Source: JBCBSS01 sp039819065 (lineage in GTDB: Bacteria; Bacteroidota; Bacteroidia; Cytophagales; Cyclobacteriaceae). Taken from it: a stretch of DNA of 22,803 bases. Both the position numbers and the translations under genes were made by a program. The stretch spans positions 1-22,803 of the forward strand of contig JBCBSS010000132.1 in assembly GCA_039819065.1 (NCBI GenBank). The letters are read 5' to 3'. How positions within the stretch are numbered: the stretch's first letter is position 1; each line of letters starts with the position of its first letter. A model generated the notes under the pieces. That model made no database searches, was not told where the DNA came from, and saw only the letters and a program-made list of their open reading frames with translations. Shown one piece after another: positions 1 through 8,863 of the stretch.

Positions 1-12
1 AGATGGTACCAA
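1..12. repeat. Left arm of 12-bp inverted repeat (partner 66-77)
   Basis: Bases 1-12 (AGATGGTACCAA) match the reverse complement of 66-77 (AGATGGTGCCAA) at 11 of 12 positions. The 53 bases between the arms read as membrane-protein sequence only on the opposite strand, so the arms mark the ends of a small inversion in the gene that runs to 520. The window starts exactly at this arm, so upstream sequence cannot be seen. Confidence 0.7.
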
Positions 13-65
13 TAAATCCTACTAATTGTTGCAAAGCCAATAAGGCAAAGTAGAGACCGAGCAGC
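13..65 (-). other. Inverted 53-bp segment inside a membrane-protein gene
   Basis: On the plus strand the frame of the downstream gene is closed here by TAA at 23-25 and 41-43. On the minus strand the same bases encode a hydrophobic helix (core LLGLYFALLALQQLVGFIG). If 1-77 is reversed, that helix joins in frame to FYFSRDG and the rest of the gene at base 77, with no stop. The inversion and the restored frame are directly visible. Whether it is a natural DNA inversion, a mutation or an assembly chimera is unknown. Confidence 0.65.
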
Positions 66-77
66 TTGGCACCATCT
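66..77. repeat. Right arm of 12-bp inverted repeat (partner 1-12)
   Basis: TTGGCACCATCT pairs with bases 1-12 with a single mismatch (A/G). The arm codes for part of the membrane protein in either orientation: Ile-Gly-Thr-Ile is kept and only Thr/Ala changes in the other arm, so recombination between the arms would leave the protein sequence almost unchanged at the junctions. Confidence 0.7.
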
Positions 78-520
78 TTTATTTCAGTCGTGATGGATCG
101 CTTTATATTACCCTTATTCAATCAGGATCCGTTTTATTGATCTATGTAGTGCCAGCATTAGTATTGATTACTAAGTCAGACTGGACTGCCCATAATCTCT
201 ACGATGAGGAAGAGGGGAATGCAGAATTGAAAATCAATATTGGTAAACAAGCTATCATCGAAGTAGTGTTTATCGTGATCAGCGGTATGGTCATTTTAGA
301 TGCAGTGCCAAGCCTGGTTCAGACTTACTTTGATTACGCATATGAAGAAAGGCATGGCCCTTTTAGGGAGACTAACTCCTACAGTAATTATTTGATCAGG
401 GATATAGTTCAAATAGGACTGGGCTTGATTACCATTTATAATGCCAAGAATCTAGCCCAATTGATCGATAAATGGGGCGCTAAGAAAGTAGAAAATGATA
501 GTGGGATATTAGACCAGTAG
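77..520 (+). CDS. Multi-spanning membrane protein of unknown function, 5' part disrupted
   Basis: The in-frame coding stretch runs from about base 77 to TAG at 518-520. In the present orientation the first usable start is TTG at 137, in the middle of a hydrophobic helix, which is a poor start and shows the N-terminus is missing. With bases 1-77 reversed, the product has four predicted membrane helices: LLGLYFALLALQQLVGFIG; a second around GSVLLIYVVPALVLI; a third around AIIEVVFIVISGMVILDAV; and a last around IVQIGLGLITIY. A short acidic loop (DEEEGNAE) lies after helix 2. Small four-helix membrane proteins of this look are common and uncharacterised in Bacteroidota. It converges on the lipoprotein gene at 537 with only 16 bases between the stops and no terminator-like hairpin. 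No function can be assigned. Confidence 0.6.
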   Translation, partial: FYFSRDGSLYITLIQSGSVLLIYVVPALVLITKSDWTAHNLYDEEEGNAELKINIGKQAIIEVVFIVISGMVILDAVPSLVQTYFDYAYEERHGPFRETNSYSNYLIRDIVQIGLGLITIYNAKNLAQLIDKWGAKKVENDSGILDQ

Positions 521-536
521 AGACTAACTACTACCA

Positions 537-989
537 CTACTTTACCAACCTTAAAGTATCGCTGTTGCTGATTACCATGCCATTAAGCAATGTTTCACTG
601 GTAATGGTGACGTCCTCACAGCAGAATTGTGCTTGTCTTTTGATTAGCCCAAAATCAATAGTATCGGTGGTCTGATCATCTAACGAGAGAATGAGCCTGT
701 CGTGGCTGTCCAGTAATCCAAAACCAATTGCATCAATTGATGTATTACGTATCAGATTAACTTCTACCCCTTCGTCAGTAGTAAGCCTGATGCTATCAAA
801 TGGGAAAATCACGCTATCACCAAAGACAAGGTTGTCACCATCGGCGTTTTCGACAAGAATGAGCTTGCCAGTCACCTCGACACAACTGTCGCATTCATCA
901 TTATTTAAACAGCCAGACATCAGTACGACTAATCCGGCCATGAAACAGCAGACGGCTAGCGATAATAAATATTTTGGATTTAAATGCAT
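537..989 (-). CDS. Small cysteine-rich lipoprotein, function unknown
   Basis: 150 residues. The N-terminus is a lipoprotein signal: a hydrophobic stretch (LAVCCFMAGLVVLMSG) followed by the lipidation cysteine at about residue 27. The mature part has a CDSC pair just after the membrane anchor and a CC pair near residue 122, so disulphides or metal binding are possible. The rest looks beta-rich (alternating polar and hydrophobic residues, many Asp/Thr), including an FGLLDSHDRLILS segment. I do not recognise the family. It lies downstream of the giant T9SS gene on the same strand, but the strong terminator at 1093-1119 and a candidate promoter at 1063-1095 suggest it has its own transcript. An overlapping plus-strand frame at 691-1002 is a shadow. 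Confidence 0.75.
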   Translation of the reverse strand: MHLNPKYLLSLAVCCFMAGLVVLMSGCLNNDECDSCVEVTGKLILVENADGDNLVFGDSVIFPFDSIRLTTDEGVEVNLIRNTSIDAIGFGLLDSHDRLILSLDDQTTDTIDFGLIKRQAQFCCEDVTITSETLLNGMVISNSDTLRLVK

Positions 990-1062
990 ATCAGATGGTT
1001 GATGACGAGTGAATAACGCTCATGGTTTGAAATTAATGCGCAATTCTAAAAAACATCTCATT

Positions 1063-1095
1063 CTAAAATACTTTTTACACGGTTATGAAAACAAA
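1063..1095 (-). promoter_or_regulatory. Candidate Bacteroidota-type promoter for the 537-989 lipoprotein
   Basis: Read on the minus strand, a TTTG (1095-1092) is followed after 21 bases by TATTTTAG (1070-1063), close to the Bacteroidota -33/-7 pattern TTTG and TAnnTTTG with one mismatch. It lies about 75-100 bases upstream of the ATG at 989. The -33 element overlaps the T-tract of the preceding terminator. This is a pattern match only. Confidence 0.35.
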
Positions 1096-1119
1096 AAAGG
1101 GGCTGAAAAGCCCCTTTTT
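1093..1119 (-). terminator. Rho-independent terminator of the giant T9SS gene
   Basis: A perfect six-base GC-rich stem (GGGGCT/AGCCCC, arms 1099-1104 and 1109-1114) with a four-base loop is flanked by A-runs on one side and T-runs on the other. On the minus strand it ends in a six-T tract. It lies 24 bases after the stop of the gene that ends at 1143. The symmetry could also let it act on the plus strand. Confidence 0.9.
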
Positions 1120-1142
1120 ACTATCAATGATTAAAAAAGAAT

Positions 1143-4100
1143 CTATTTCTTCACAATTCTAAATGTAGCGAAACGGCCATCATCCGTATCCAATCGCATG
1201 ATGTACATACCCTTGGCTTCCTTAGTGATGTCAAACTGGAAGTTGATCAAATCGCTTGTTCTCTCGAATGAGCGAGACAAGATCAGCTTGCCGTCCAAAT
1301 CAGAAACTTGCAACGTGATGTGCTGAATATTAGTGTCATCTATACTCACCTGGTAAATACCATTCGATGGGTTAGGAGACAGGGAAGTACCTGATTTAAG
1401 TATATCGTCCTCCAATCCTACGATGACGAAGGTGGCCTCGTTAGAATAATCAGAGTTACCGGTCGCATTGAAAGCTGCCACTCGATAAGTATAATCTACC
1501 CCAACAGTAGCGTTATCATCAGTGAAAGTTAATACGTCTGCGGCCACTTGGCCGATTTCGGCAAAGCTTCCACCTTCTTCACTGCGTTCTATGGTAAACC
1601 CAGTTTCATTAGAAGCATTATCAGACCAAGTGAGAACAATATCATCTCCTTGTTGTGATACAACTAATTGCGTCGGAGCGTTAGGCTCTAACTCAAGTGT
1701 GCTACCCTCACCGGTGGTGTTATCCGTTTCATAGCTTCCTGCTACCGATCTAACCCTAAATTGATAGGTGGTGAGCGGGCTTAGGCCAGTGACTTCCAGT
1801 GTAGAACCTGTCACTTCGAAAGCTTCATATCCTGATACGAAAGTGGAGAAATTATCCTCCGAAACATCCACGATGTAAGTATCAACACCAGGGACAGCAT
1901 CCCAGGTCAGGTTAAGTGTGGAAGTCGTAGCACTGGCAACCGATATGCTGGCCGGAGCGATCAAGTCGAATATGTTGACATTGTCAAAGCCAAAACCTTC
2001 ATCGGTTGTACCACCATCAGCGCCGAATGCGATTCTCAACAATACACTACTTTCACCTGCCAGCCCTTCAAGAGGATGTATGGCAGTCACCCAGCCTGAA
2101 CCATCGGTTGTATCCCAACCTTGTACACTGCCAAAGAAAACAAGTCCATCCAGACTCTCTGAAGTGTACCAGTTGTCAGGGTCCTGGAAACTACCCAGTG
2201 TAGACCAGCTAAGCTCCAAGTTGGTAGAATATTGGATATTTGCACCGTCAAAGTCAATTTCAGAATTGCCTATCACATCCAGTTTCAAGAATGGATTGGT
2301 CAATCCGGAAAGGTCGAAAGCCGGGCTTTTTACAAATGACTCTTCATCGTTCTGATAGGCGCCATCCAGATTAGTGACCCATGCTTCGGTACCATCGGCC
2401 GCGCTACTTATTACAGAATTGGCAGGTTGGCCTAGCTCCCATGAGTTAATCGCACCCTCACTACCCCAGTTGCCGCTACCAGACTCGAAGCTTTCCGAAT
2501 AAGGGAAATCGGAAACAATAGAGATGCTTTTGAAAGTCTTCGAAAGCTCATCATTTGCAGCGTCTGCATCTCCCACTAAATCAGTGGAAGCTGTAATTAC
2601 GGCCTCATCAAGTAGGCTAAGGTCAGCGGCAGCATTGAAAGTATAAGTAGCCACGCTGTTGCCGTTGATCGTTTGAGTGAACACCTCGGTAACAGGCGTT
2701 TCACTATCCACTCTGTAGGTCACATTGAAATTGGTCTGCGGTTCAGTACCAAAGTTTTCTATGACGATTTCTATCGGTTTATTGTTGGTGAACTCACCCA
2801 CAAGGTTGATTTCTACCACTCCAATATCATCAGCAGGTCTTTCCAGAATACGTATATCGTCGATGGCTATATCGCCAAGGAAAGATGCTCCTGCCGTCGC
2901 TACGAATTTGAGCTGTATCGGATCGGTGAATTCAATCAGTTCGATGAAACCGGCACGTTTGTAAGCCGCGCCTTGCTCATTTTGCTGTTGTCCTGAAATA
3001 CTGAAGATAGGCGTCTCATCGCCAGTAAGTGCATCTACCACAATGACATCCAATGTGCCTATGTTCGCTCCAAACATGTGGTACCAAAACTCCATCACAG
3101 GCTCAGTAAGGCCACTCAGGTCAAATGGGTCAGTAACGAAAAATGCTTGGTCACCTTGGGTAGAACCGGAAACCTCAGAGTAGATATAGAAACCTGTTCC
3201 GCTGGTATGGTCTGCAACAGGACCCGTATTCGGAGATGGCGTTCCTAACGCGTCCACGGTCCAAGTCACTACTTCACCATCAAACTGCCAGTTATCAATA
3301 CTGTTGGTGCCATCGAAATCCTGGATATATGGGAAGGTATTGATAGCAGGGAAGTGTTGATACGATATACTGCTGGCATCATTGGCAGGTGTTTCGTCGC
3401 CTGCAAGGTTTGTGAAAGCGGTAACGACATAATCTCCCGGAATCGATAAATCGGCACCGGTTGAGAAAGTGTAGACCAATGTATCTAATGATGGTATGGT
3501 AGAGCTGATGGTTTCGGTCACCGTACCTGCTCCGTTGACCTCAAAGCTCACTTCAAAATTACTTTGATCATCAAGACCAAAATTTACTATGGTTACTTCC
3601 AACTCCTCGTTGTCATTAAAAACATTACCGTTACGCTGGGCAATAGCCACCACACCAACATCAGTAGCTGGCCTTTCACCAACCTTGATATCATCTATTG
3701 CTATATCACCATCGAAGCCATCAGCCCGAATCGCTGTGAACTTCAACTGAATAATCGAATTCCTAAAATCAGCGAGATCTATGAAGCCCGTGTTGATATA
3801 AGGGTCGCCCTGCTCGTCTTGCTGAGCCCCCGAAATCTCAAATATGGTGGTCTCAGTTTGATTGGTAATATCAATGACATCCACCATAAGCGTACCTACA
3901 TTTCCTCCGGCCATATGGTACCAGAAGTCAAGTACCGGGGCAGTCAAGCTGCTAATATTGAATCCACCTGTGGTGAAAATACCCTCGTCACCCAATGCTG
4001 GGCCAGACATTTCCGAATAAATATAGCTTCCTGCTGCACTGCCAAGCGTATTGTCTACAAGTGGCCCTGTACCTGTGGAAGTCGTACCACCTGAATTAAC

Positions 4101-7100
4101 GATCCATTGTACTATACCTTCAGAAGTCCATCCGTCTGGAAAAACACCAGATTCAAAATCTTCTATGTAAGGATAAGCGCTAATCACAGGAGCCACTGTT
4201 ATTTCCAATTGTGATGTGTCATTCGCCAGGTTCACATCTCCTGATAAGTTAGTAGCGGCCTGGAATACACGTCCTCCTGATGTAGAGAGGTCAGCGGTTG
4301 TAGTAAAGCTATAAGTGGTATTGCTTTTACCCGCCAAAGACCCTGTAAAAGTTTCGGTAACCGGAGTACCACCATCCAGTATGTAAGAAACCTCGAAACC
4401 CGTTTGTGTGGCTGTACCGAAGTTCTCGATGACAACATTGACGGTTTGTGTCGGTGAGTAGAATGGTGCACCATCCAGTTCTATTGCTGAAACACCTATA
4501 TCATCAGCAGGTCTCTGGAAGACACTAATGTCATCTATTGCGATATCTCCAGTGAAAGATGATCCCCTGGTACCTCTGAATATTAACCTGATTACCGATT
4601 CAGTGAATGGATCCAGATCAATATTAAATTCACCCAAATAAGGGTCATCTTGCTCCAATTGCTGCTGCCCCGTAAGGGTAAAAACAGTGGTAGTATCGCC
4701 ATTGGTTACATCTACAATATCTAATTCTAATGTACCAATGGTCGGACCAAACATGTGGTACCAGAACTCCATAGCCGGATCGCTTACTGTGGATAAGTCA
4801 ATAGCCCTCGAAATCAATATAGCCTCATCCCCTGGGTTAGGACCGGAAACTTCGGTGTAGATGTATGAACCGGTAGCATCTCCGATAGTATGGTCAACCA
4901 GTGGACCTGTGCCTCCCGAAGCCGTACCGCCAGAATTAATGACCCAAGGCACAACGCCAGTAGCTTCCCATCCTATAGGTAGATCACCCGTTTCAAAGTC
5001 AATTACATAAGGGAAAGTATCTATAGGACCTGGGGTCACAGTCACGCTGAATGAGAAAAAGGCCGTGTTTCCATCTGTATCCTCACCTTGCAAGGTAATA
5101 GTCGCTTGGCCAAATACGTCTGGTAGGTAATCAAGTACAAGCGTATTGCCATTGACATTTGCATTTAACAAACTGGTATTACTGTTTTCGGATACCGTAA
5201 CCGTTATCGCTAATGGAGGGTCCTCGTTGGATTGAAATACATCGCCAACATTGATGTTGGTGGCAGGACTATTCTCTTCTACTACTACAGGATCAATGGC
5301 ATTCACTACCGTGATTAAAGGCTGTGAAGTTTCGTAAGCAGCGGAGAATAAGCCATTACCGTGCGTACCAATCACCACCAAACCATCTTCATCCCTTATT
5401 CGAACCTGCTCCACTACCATATTTCTGAAACCAGCAACGCTCTCCTGAGTCCATACTGTTGTAGCACCGGTAACTGCTGTTGTACTGTATAAACCGGTAC
5501 TTGTTCCCGCAAAGTAGCGGTCATTATTTCCTACTCTGGCTACCCATCTCACTGAAGGGCCACTTCCGGTACCATCAGGGTTTTCTTCTAGGTTTCCACT
5601 GATGTCGGTCCATGTGTTTCCGCCATCTGTAGTTCTCCAAATACTTGGAATGCTGTAGTTTGAGAAAGTGATCACTACATCATTGGCATCAAATGCATTG
5701 ATGTCAATACTAGCCACGTTTCCGCCCGGCAGACCTTTGCCAGTGAAGATGTCTACAGCTGAAGGATTACCTACATTAGCATTGTTGATTTTGAATACTT
5801 CCCCAGCTGTTGTACCAAAGTAAACAATGTTAGAAGGAAGCTCTGATACGGCCAAGGCTGAAACATTGGCACTGGCTGCGGCATTGGTTAGTTGAGTCCA
5901 ACCGTTTATCGTTGTTGCGCTCAAAAGGTTATCATTGCGCCATAGGGTGTTGGCCGCAGCATAGTACATTCTTTCGTCATTGTTGGGGTCGAGCTCAAAT
6001 GGAGCTACGAACAACCCTTGTGCCGGAGAGATACCCTGAGACGTGAGTGGCGTTGCGCTATTGGCACTGGCATAAGTTCTTCTAAATACGTTGCCTCTTT
6101 GAGATGATAAGTATCTTACGTCTCCCTCATCGTTGAAAGCATTGTAAGAACCATCACCACTGAATACGTCGACCCAAGGATCGTCTGGTGTATCGTTGTT
6201 AGTGAACCAAGTACTGTTATCCTGAAACCCAGACATGAGTTGATCGCCCGGGCCGATAGAAAGGGCATAAACCTGTGTCGTGAGATACCCATTATTCAAG
6301 GAGGTCCATGCTACAGGCTCGATTCCCGCGATAGATGTAGTGATATCCTGGGTGATGGAGACACCACCATCATGTCCTGAAACTACCTTATCCGGATTAG
6401 AAGGGAAGAATTCCAGGCTGTGCTGATCAGGGTGATGGTTGGTATACAAACTCACATTATTAAGTGGTGAATAACCGGCGATCCATACGCCTGATGAGGT
6501 AGCATAACCATCCGTTGATCGGTAGATATTGGTACCACCAAGGAACACCATATTCTCATCGGTGGGATGAACGCGGACATAAAGGTCATAGCCACCCTGA
6601 GAATCAAAGCTTCCCACTGGGCCGCCAAAGGCAGGTAGGTTGGCTGATCTGTCTTCCCATGTACCACCGGCGCCTGATCCATCACCGGAAACGTAAGTAT
6701 ATTTCCACAAGTCGTGCCCTACGGGCGCTGTTGGCGTACCATCGGAGAAAACATATAGCACATCAGGATTAGAAGGAGCAGTGTGTATCACTGTTCTGGC
6801 GAAAGTGGTAGGGTATCCTGGGTCAGTTATATTAGTCCAGGTGCCTGCCGCACCATCGGTGGTTCTATAGATACCGCCAACTGCACCACCGGCATCGAGC
6901 GCAGCGTAAATCACGCCGGTATTACTAATATGAATATCTGAGAAGTTATCGAACTCTGCGGTCAATACTTCGTCGAAAGAAGTGCCTCCATTAGTGGAAC
7001 GATAGATTCCTGCAAAAGTCGCTACGTACAAATCCCCAGTAGTAGGGTGTACTTCTATTCCGAATATCAGATCAAATGGATCGGCAACTGAGAATGACTG

Positions 7101-7880
7101 TGGGGTAGTATTGACCGTAGCTGGTAAAACACTCCACGAAACACCGTTATCTGTTGATTTGTAGATACCGTTACCAGCTAAGAAAGCAGCTCCATTTCTG
7201 GCACTTTGGCTGGCACCAATACGTTCTCCAGTGGTATAATACCAAGTGTCCTGAAAGCCTGGTCTCGTGTCCTGCTTTACGTCCGTTACCGTAGGATGCT
7301 GGTCTGCGGTGGTTACTCTTGTCCATGTAGTACCCTGATCGGTAGTTCGCCACATTCCACCAGAAACACCGCCAGCCAAGAGGATATCCTCATTGTTAAT
7401 ATCTATGGCTAACGCCCTTGTTCTACCTCCTACGTTGAAAGGGCCTCTATTAACCCATGAGGAGGTTTGGTCTCCGGCACCTCTTTTAATGAAATCACCT
7501 TCCTGACCTAACGTGTTGTATTCAGGCAGTAGCCTTGCTCTGGGCGAGCGCACATATCGCAGTTCCCGTTCCCTGATGTTTTCTGGTAATTGCCCCGTCC
7601 GTGGGTCTTTTATCCTGTTGAAATTGAATTCGGCTCTTTCTTCTACGTTATCTTCAGGCCAGAACTCACCATTAGGGTTGTAGAATGGGCTGTTCTTGTC
7701 CCTGCTCAACCTTTTGTAATTATACCTTGTAGGCTGAGGGTCATTTTTGATCTCCTCCTCTTTTTTCTGCACTTGTTCTTCCTTGGGGATCTTTTCTTTG
7801 GTCTGCGCATATGACAAGTTCCCATAGATAAGGAAGCATGCCAGTAAGCACATTGAAAAAAACTTAGTAAAGTCTCTCAT
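1143..7880 (-). CDS. Giant T9SS-secreted sortilin-propeller/MAM/FnIII protein
   Basis: 2245 residues, probably cell-surface or secreted. Order seen: signal peptide (1-25, ending SYA-Q); charged N-terminal region (27-138, with a DPRTGQLPENIRERE segment of the type found at the N-terminus of other T9SS cargo); a beta-propeller (~139-850) opening WVNRGPFNVGGRTRALAID and carrying Asp-box motifs such as RTTDQGTTW, KSTDNGVSW and RTTDGGNTW, as in sortilin/BNR 'glycosyl hydrolase' proteins; a cadherin-like domain (~851-952); three tandem units of ~280 residues (starting ~953, ~1233, ~1514), each a MAM-like domain (FPYxxDFE..., EFWYHM, GDIAIDDI) followed by a CARDB-like domain; a fourth, divergent MAM-like domain (~1788-1970); two fibronectin III domains (~1972-2062, ~2064-2155); and a T9SS type A sorting domain (~2162-2245, LSPNPSNGIYQVS ... 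GMYIMRL ... FRIVKK). Family knowledge suggests sugar or protein binding or adhesion; catalytic activity is unproven. The many smaller frames inside it are shadows. Confidence 0.93.
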   Translation of the reverse strand: MRDFTKFFSMCLLACFLIYGNLSYAQTKEKIPKEEQVQKKEEEIKNDPQPTRYNYKRLSRDKNSPFYNPNGEFWPEDNVEERAEFNFNRIKDPRTGQLPENIRERELRYVRSPRARLLPEYNTLGQEGDFIKRGAGDQTSSWVNRGPFNVGGRTRALAIDINNEDILLAGGVSGGMWRTTDQGTTWTRVTTADQHPTVTDVKQDTRPGFQDTWYYTTGERIGASQSARNGAAFLAGNGIYKSTDNGVSWSVLPATVNTTPQSFSVADPFDLIFGIEVHPTTGDLYVATFAGIYRSTNGGTSFDEVLTAEFDNFSDIHISNTGVIYAALDAGGAVGGIYRTTDGAAGTWTNITDPGYPTTFARTVIHTAPSNPDVLYVFSDGTPTAPVGHDLWKYTYVSGDGSGAGGTWEDRSANLPAFGGPVGSFDSQGGYDLYVRVHPTDENMVFLGGTNIYRSTDGYATSSGVWIAGYSPLNNVSLYTNHHPDQHSLEFFPSNPDKVVSGHDGGVSITQDITTSIAGIEPVAWTSLNNGYLTTQVYALSIGPGDQLMSGFQDNSTWFTNNDTPDDPWVDVFSGDGSYNAFNDEGDVRYLSSQRGNVFRRTYASANSATPLTSQGISPAQGLFVAPFELDPNNDERMYYAAANTLWRNDNLLSATTINGWTQLTNAAASANVSALAVSELPSNIVYFGTTAGEVFKINNANVGNPSAVDIFTGKGLPGGNVASIDINAFDANDVVITFSNYSIPSIWRTTDGGNTWTDISGNLEENPDGTGSGPSVRWVARVGNNDRYFAGTSTGLYSTTAVTGATTVWTQESVAGFRNMVVEQVRIRDEDGLVVIGTHGNGLFSAAYETSQPLITVVNAIDPVVVEENSPATNINVGDVFQSNEDPPLAITVTVSENSNTSLLNANVNGNTLVLDYLPDVFGQATITLQGEDTDGNTAFFSFSVTVTPGPIDTFPYVIDFETGDLPIGWEATGVVPWVINSGGTASGGTGPLVDHTIGDATGSYIYTEVSGPNPGDEAILISRAIDLSTVSDPAMEFWYHMFGPTIGTLELDIVDVTNGDTTTVFTLTGQQQLEQDDPYLGEFNIDLDPFTESVIRLIFRGTRGSSFTGDIAIDDISVFQRPADDIGVSAIELDGAPFYSPTQTVNVVIENFGTATQTGFEVSYILDGGTPVTETFTGSLAGKSNTTYSFTTTADLSTSGGRVFQAATNLSGDVNLANDTSQLEITVAPVISAYPYIEDFESGVFPDGWTSEGIVQWIVNSGGTTSTGTGPLVDNTLGSAAGSYIYSEMSGPALGDEGIFTTGGFNISSLTAPVLDFWYHMAGGNVGTLMVDVIDITNQTETTIFEISGAQQDEQGDPYINTGFIDLADFRNSIIQLKFTAIRADGFDGDIAIDDIKVGERPATDVGVVAIAQRNGNVFNDNEELEVTIVNFGLDDQSNFEVSFEVNGAGTVTETISSTIPSLDTLVYTFSTGADLSIPGDYVVTAFTNLAGDETPANDASSISYQHFPAINTFPYIQDFDGTNSIDNWQFDGEVVTWTVDALGTPSPNTGPVADHTSGTGFYIYSEVSGSTQGDQAFFVTDPFDLSGLTEPVMEFWYHMFGANIGTLDVIVVDALTGDETPIFSISGQQQNEQGAAYKRAGFIELIEFTDPIQLKFVATAGASFLGDIAIDDIRILERPADDIGVVEINLVGEFTNNKPIEIVIENFGTEPQTNFNVTYRVDSETPVTEVFTQTINGNSVATYTFNAAADLSLLDEAVITASTDLVGDADAANDELSKTFKSISIVSDFPYSESFESGSGNWGSEGAINSWELGQPANSVISSAADGTEAWVTNLDGAYQNDEESFVKSPAFDLSGLTNPFLKLDVIGNSEIDFDGANIQYSTNLELSWSTLGSFQDPDNWYTSESLDGLVFFGSVQGWDTTDGSGWVTAIHPLEGLAGESSVLLRIAFGADGGTTDEGFGFDNVNIFDLIAPASISVASATTSTLNLTWDAVPGVDTYIVDVSEDNFSTFVSGYEAFEVTGSTLEVTGLSPLTTYQFRVRSVAGSYETDNTTGEGSTLELEPNAPTQLVVSQQGDDIVLTWSDNASNETGFTIERSEEGGSFAEIGQVAADVLTFTDDNATVGVDYTYRVAAFNATGNSDYSNEATFVIVGLEDDILKSGTSLSPNPSNGIYQVSIDDTNIQHITLQVSDLDGKLILSRSFERTSDLINFQFDITKEAKGMYIMRLDTDDGRFATFRIVKK

Positions 7881-7966
7881 ATGGTTTATTAGTTATGGAA
7901 TGGTTAATAGTATATGTTGGTTATGTTGGTACATACGCGTGTAGAATAATACAGCGCACGTAGAAT

Positions 7967-8491
7967 TTACTGCTTTATATATTGGTAGATTTTATACTTA
8001 CCGTCTCCACCTAGAAGTGGACTGCCTTCTACGTCTGCCATGAAACTATCCCCAATGCCAAGCCCCGGCAGTTCTACAACTGATTTGTTTGGAAAAGCTT
8101 CCTTAGAATTACTCAATGTAAAGGCGAAGTTGACTTTGATCTCTTGTTCAGGTGAGAGTGTGCCTGAAAAAGAGGAACCATAGCCAATCACCTCTTTTAT
8201 CTTGATCGTTGCACCACATGGCAGTTTGCTACAAGGATCTCGATCGGGCAAATTAGACTTGACTGGGTGTATACTGATAACTTGAGCTGTTAATCGACAA
8301 AACTCAGGAGGTATCGGTTTGGCTTGTTCGGTTTTCAAATTTTTTTCTTCTTGAATGGTGGTCTGATCAGCCACCTTGGCTTTCCCATTGGTCTCTCCAC
8401 TCTGGTTGCTGGATTTTGTGGAACTGCATGAGAAAACAATTAGAACGACTATAAAGAATAGACTTGAGAGACGAATATTGTTAATATTCAT
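7967..8491 (-). CDS. Lipoprotein of unknown function
   Basis: 174 residues from the ATG at 8491. The frame is open 25 codons further upstream (to 8566), but only the internal start gives a proper lipoprotein signal (LSSLFFIVVLIVFSC, lipid cysteine at residue 22), so I choose it. A Ser/Thr/Lys/Glu-rich linker follows (about 23-62), then a globular part with an FCRLTAQVISIHPV strand, a CSKLPCGA cysteine pair, and a GTLSPEQEIKVNF segment. The alternation suggests a small beta-barrel or OB-like fold similar in style to secreted NTR-type domains, but I cannot name a family. No strong Shine-Dalgarno is visible. It is 86 bases upstream of the giant T9SS gene on the same strand; no clear terminator separates them, so read-through is possible. 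Confidence 0.75.
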   Translation of the reverse strand: MNINNIRLSSLFFIVVLIVFSCSSTKSSNQSGETNGKAKVADQTTIQEEKNLKTEQAKPIPPEFCRLTAQVISIHPVKSNLPDRDPCSKLPCGATIKIKEVIGYGSSFSGTLSPEQEIKVNFAFTLSNSKEAFPNKSVVELPGLGIGDSFMADVEGSPLLGGDGKYKIYQYIKQ

Positions 8492-8764
8492 ATCAATAGT
8501 GAAAAAGTTAAATAGTAGTAGTTTACTGTAGTTCTCGCAATATAGGCAATCACTTAATTTAACCAATATTCAAACGATTTAATAGGCAAGAGAAACTTTT
8601 AAAAATTTGAAGAAAGGTCAAATTTTACTTTGAAATTATTCGTGGAAAAATTTGTACTTATGCCTATTGACTGCATTTATTTGCTGGTATGCGAATGACG
8701 TGGTTAAGCCATGATGCAATCAATATTGGTGGTGGGGTGTGAGGCTGAGTATGCTGTGTTAGGA
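8492..8764. other. Intergenic region without a recognisable gene
   Basis: AT-rich in its first half (8567-8660), consistent with promoter sequence for the lipoprotein gene that starts at 8491. No open frame with coding character and no clear inverted repeat were seen up to the terminator at 8765-8808. Confidence 0.5.
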
Positions 8765-8808
8765 ATAAAAATAAAAAAGGTTGCTGTGGAACGAGTCCAC
8801 GAGCAACC
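8765..8808 (-). terminator. Terminator for the 8864-9199 gene
   Basis: Arms GGTTGCT and AGCAACC, continued by GTGGA and TCCAC around an ACGAG loop with one bulged G (8779-8808), form a long stem. On the minus strand it is followed by a T-rich tract (TTTTTTATTTTTA, 8778-8766). It lies about 55 bases past the stop of the basic secreted protein gene. Confidence 0.85.
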
Positions 8809-8863
8809 TTCGCGTAGCGGTCAAGCCTTGGTCAAGTCAATCGCAAGGCGCTAAAGATATTTG

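Noticed and set aside
1..121. Minus-strand frame starting TTG at 121 and running off the window start (NKGNIKRSITTEIKDGAKLL)
   Set aside because: It could be the start of a real minus gene, but its first part is the reverse of plus-strand coding sequence that continues to 520, and the inverted repeat explains the rest better. Not fully excluded.
691..1002. 103-residue plus-strand frame opposite the lipoprotein gene
   Set aside because: The minus strand has a lipoprotein signal and balanced composition; the plus frame is Ser/Thr-rich with no signal or domain.
3564..4094. 176-residue plus-strand frame inside the giant gene
   Set aside because: Antisense shadow: the minus strand encodes clear MAM/CARDB repeats across the whole stretch.
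8492..8764. Possible small gene in the 8.5-8.76 kb gap
   Set aside because: No frame with a start, coding composition and a plausible ribosome binding site on either strand.
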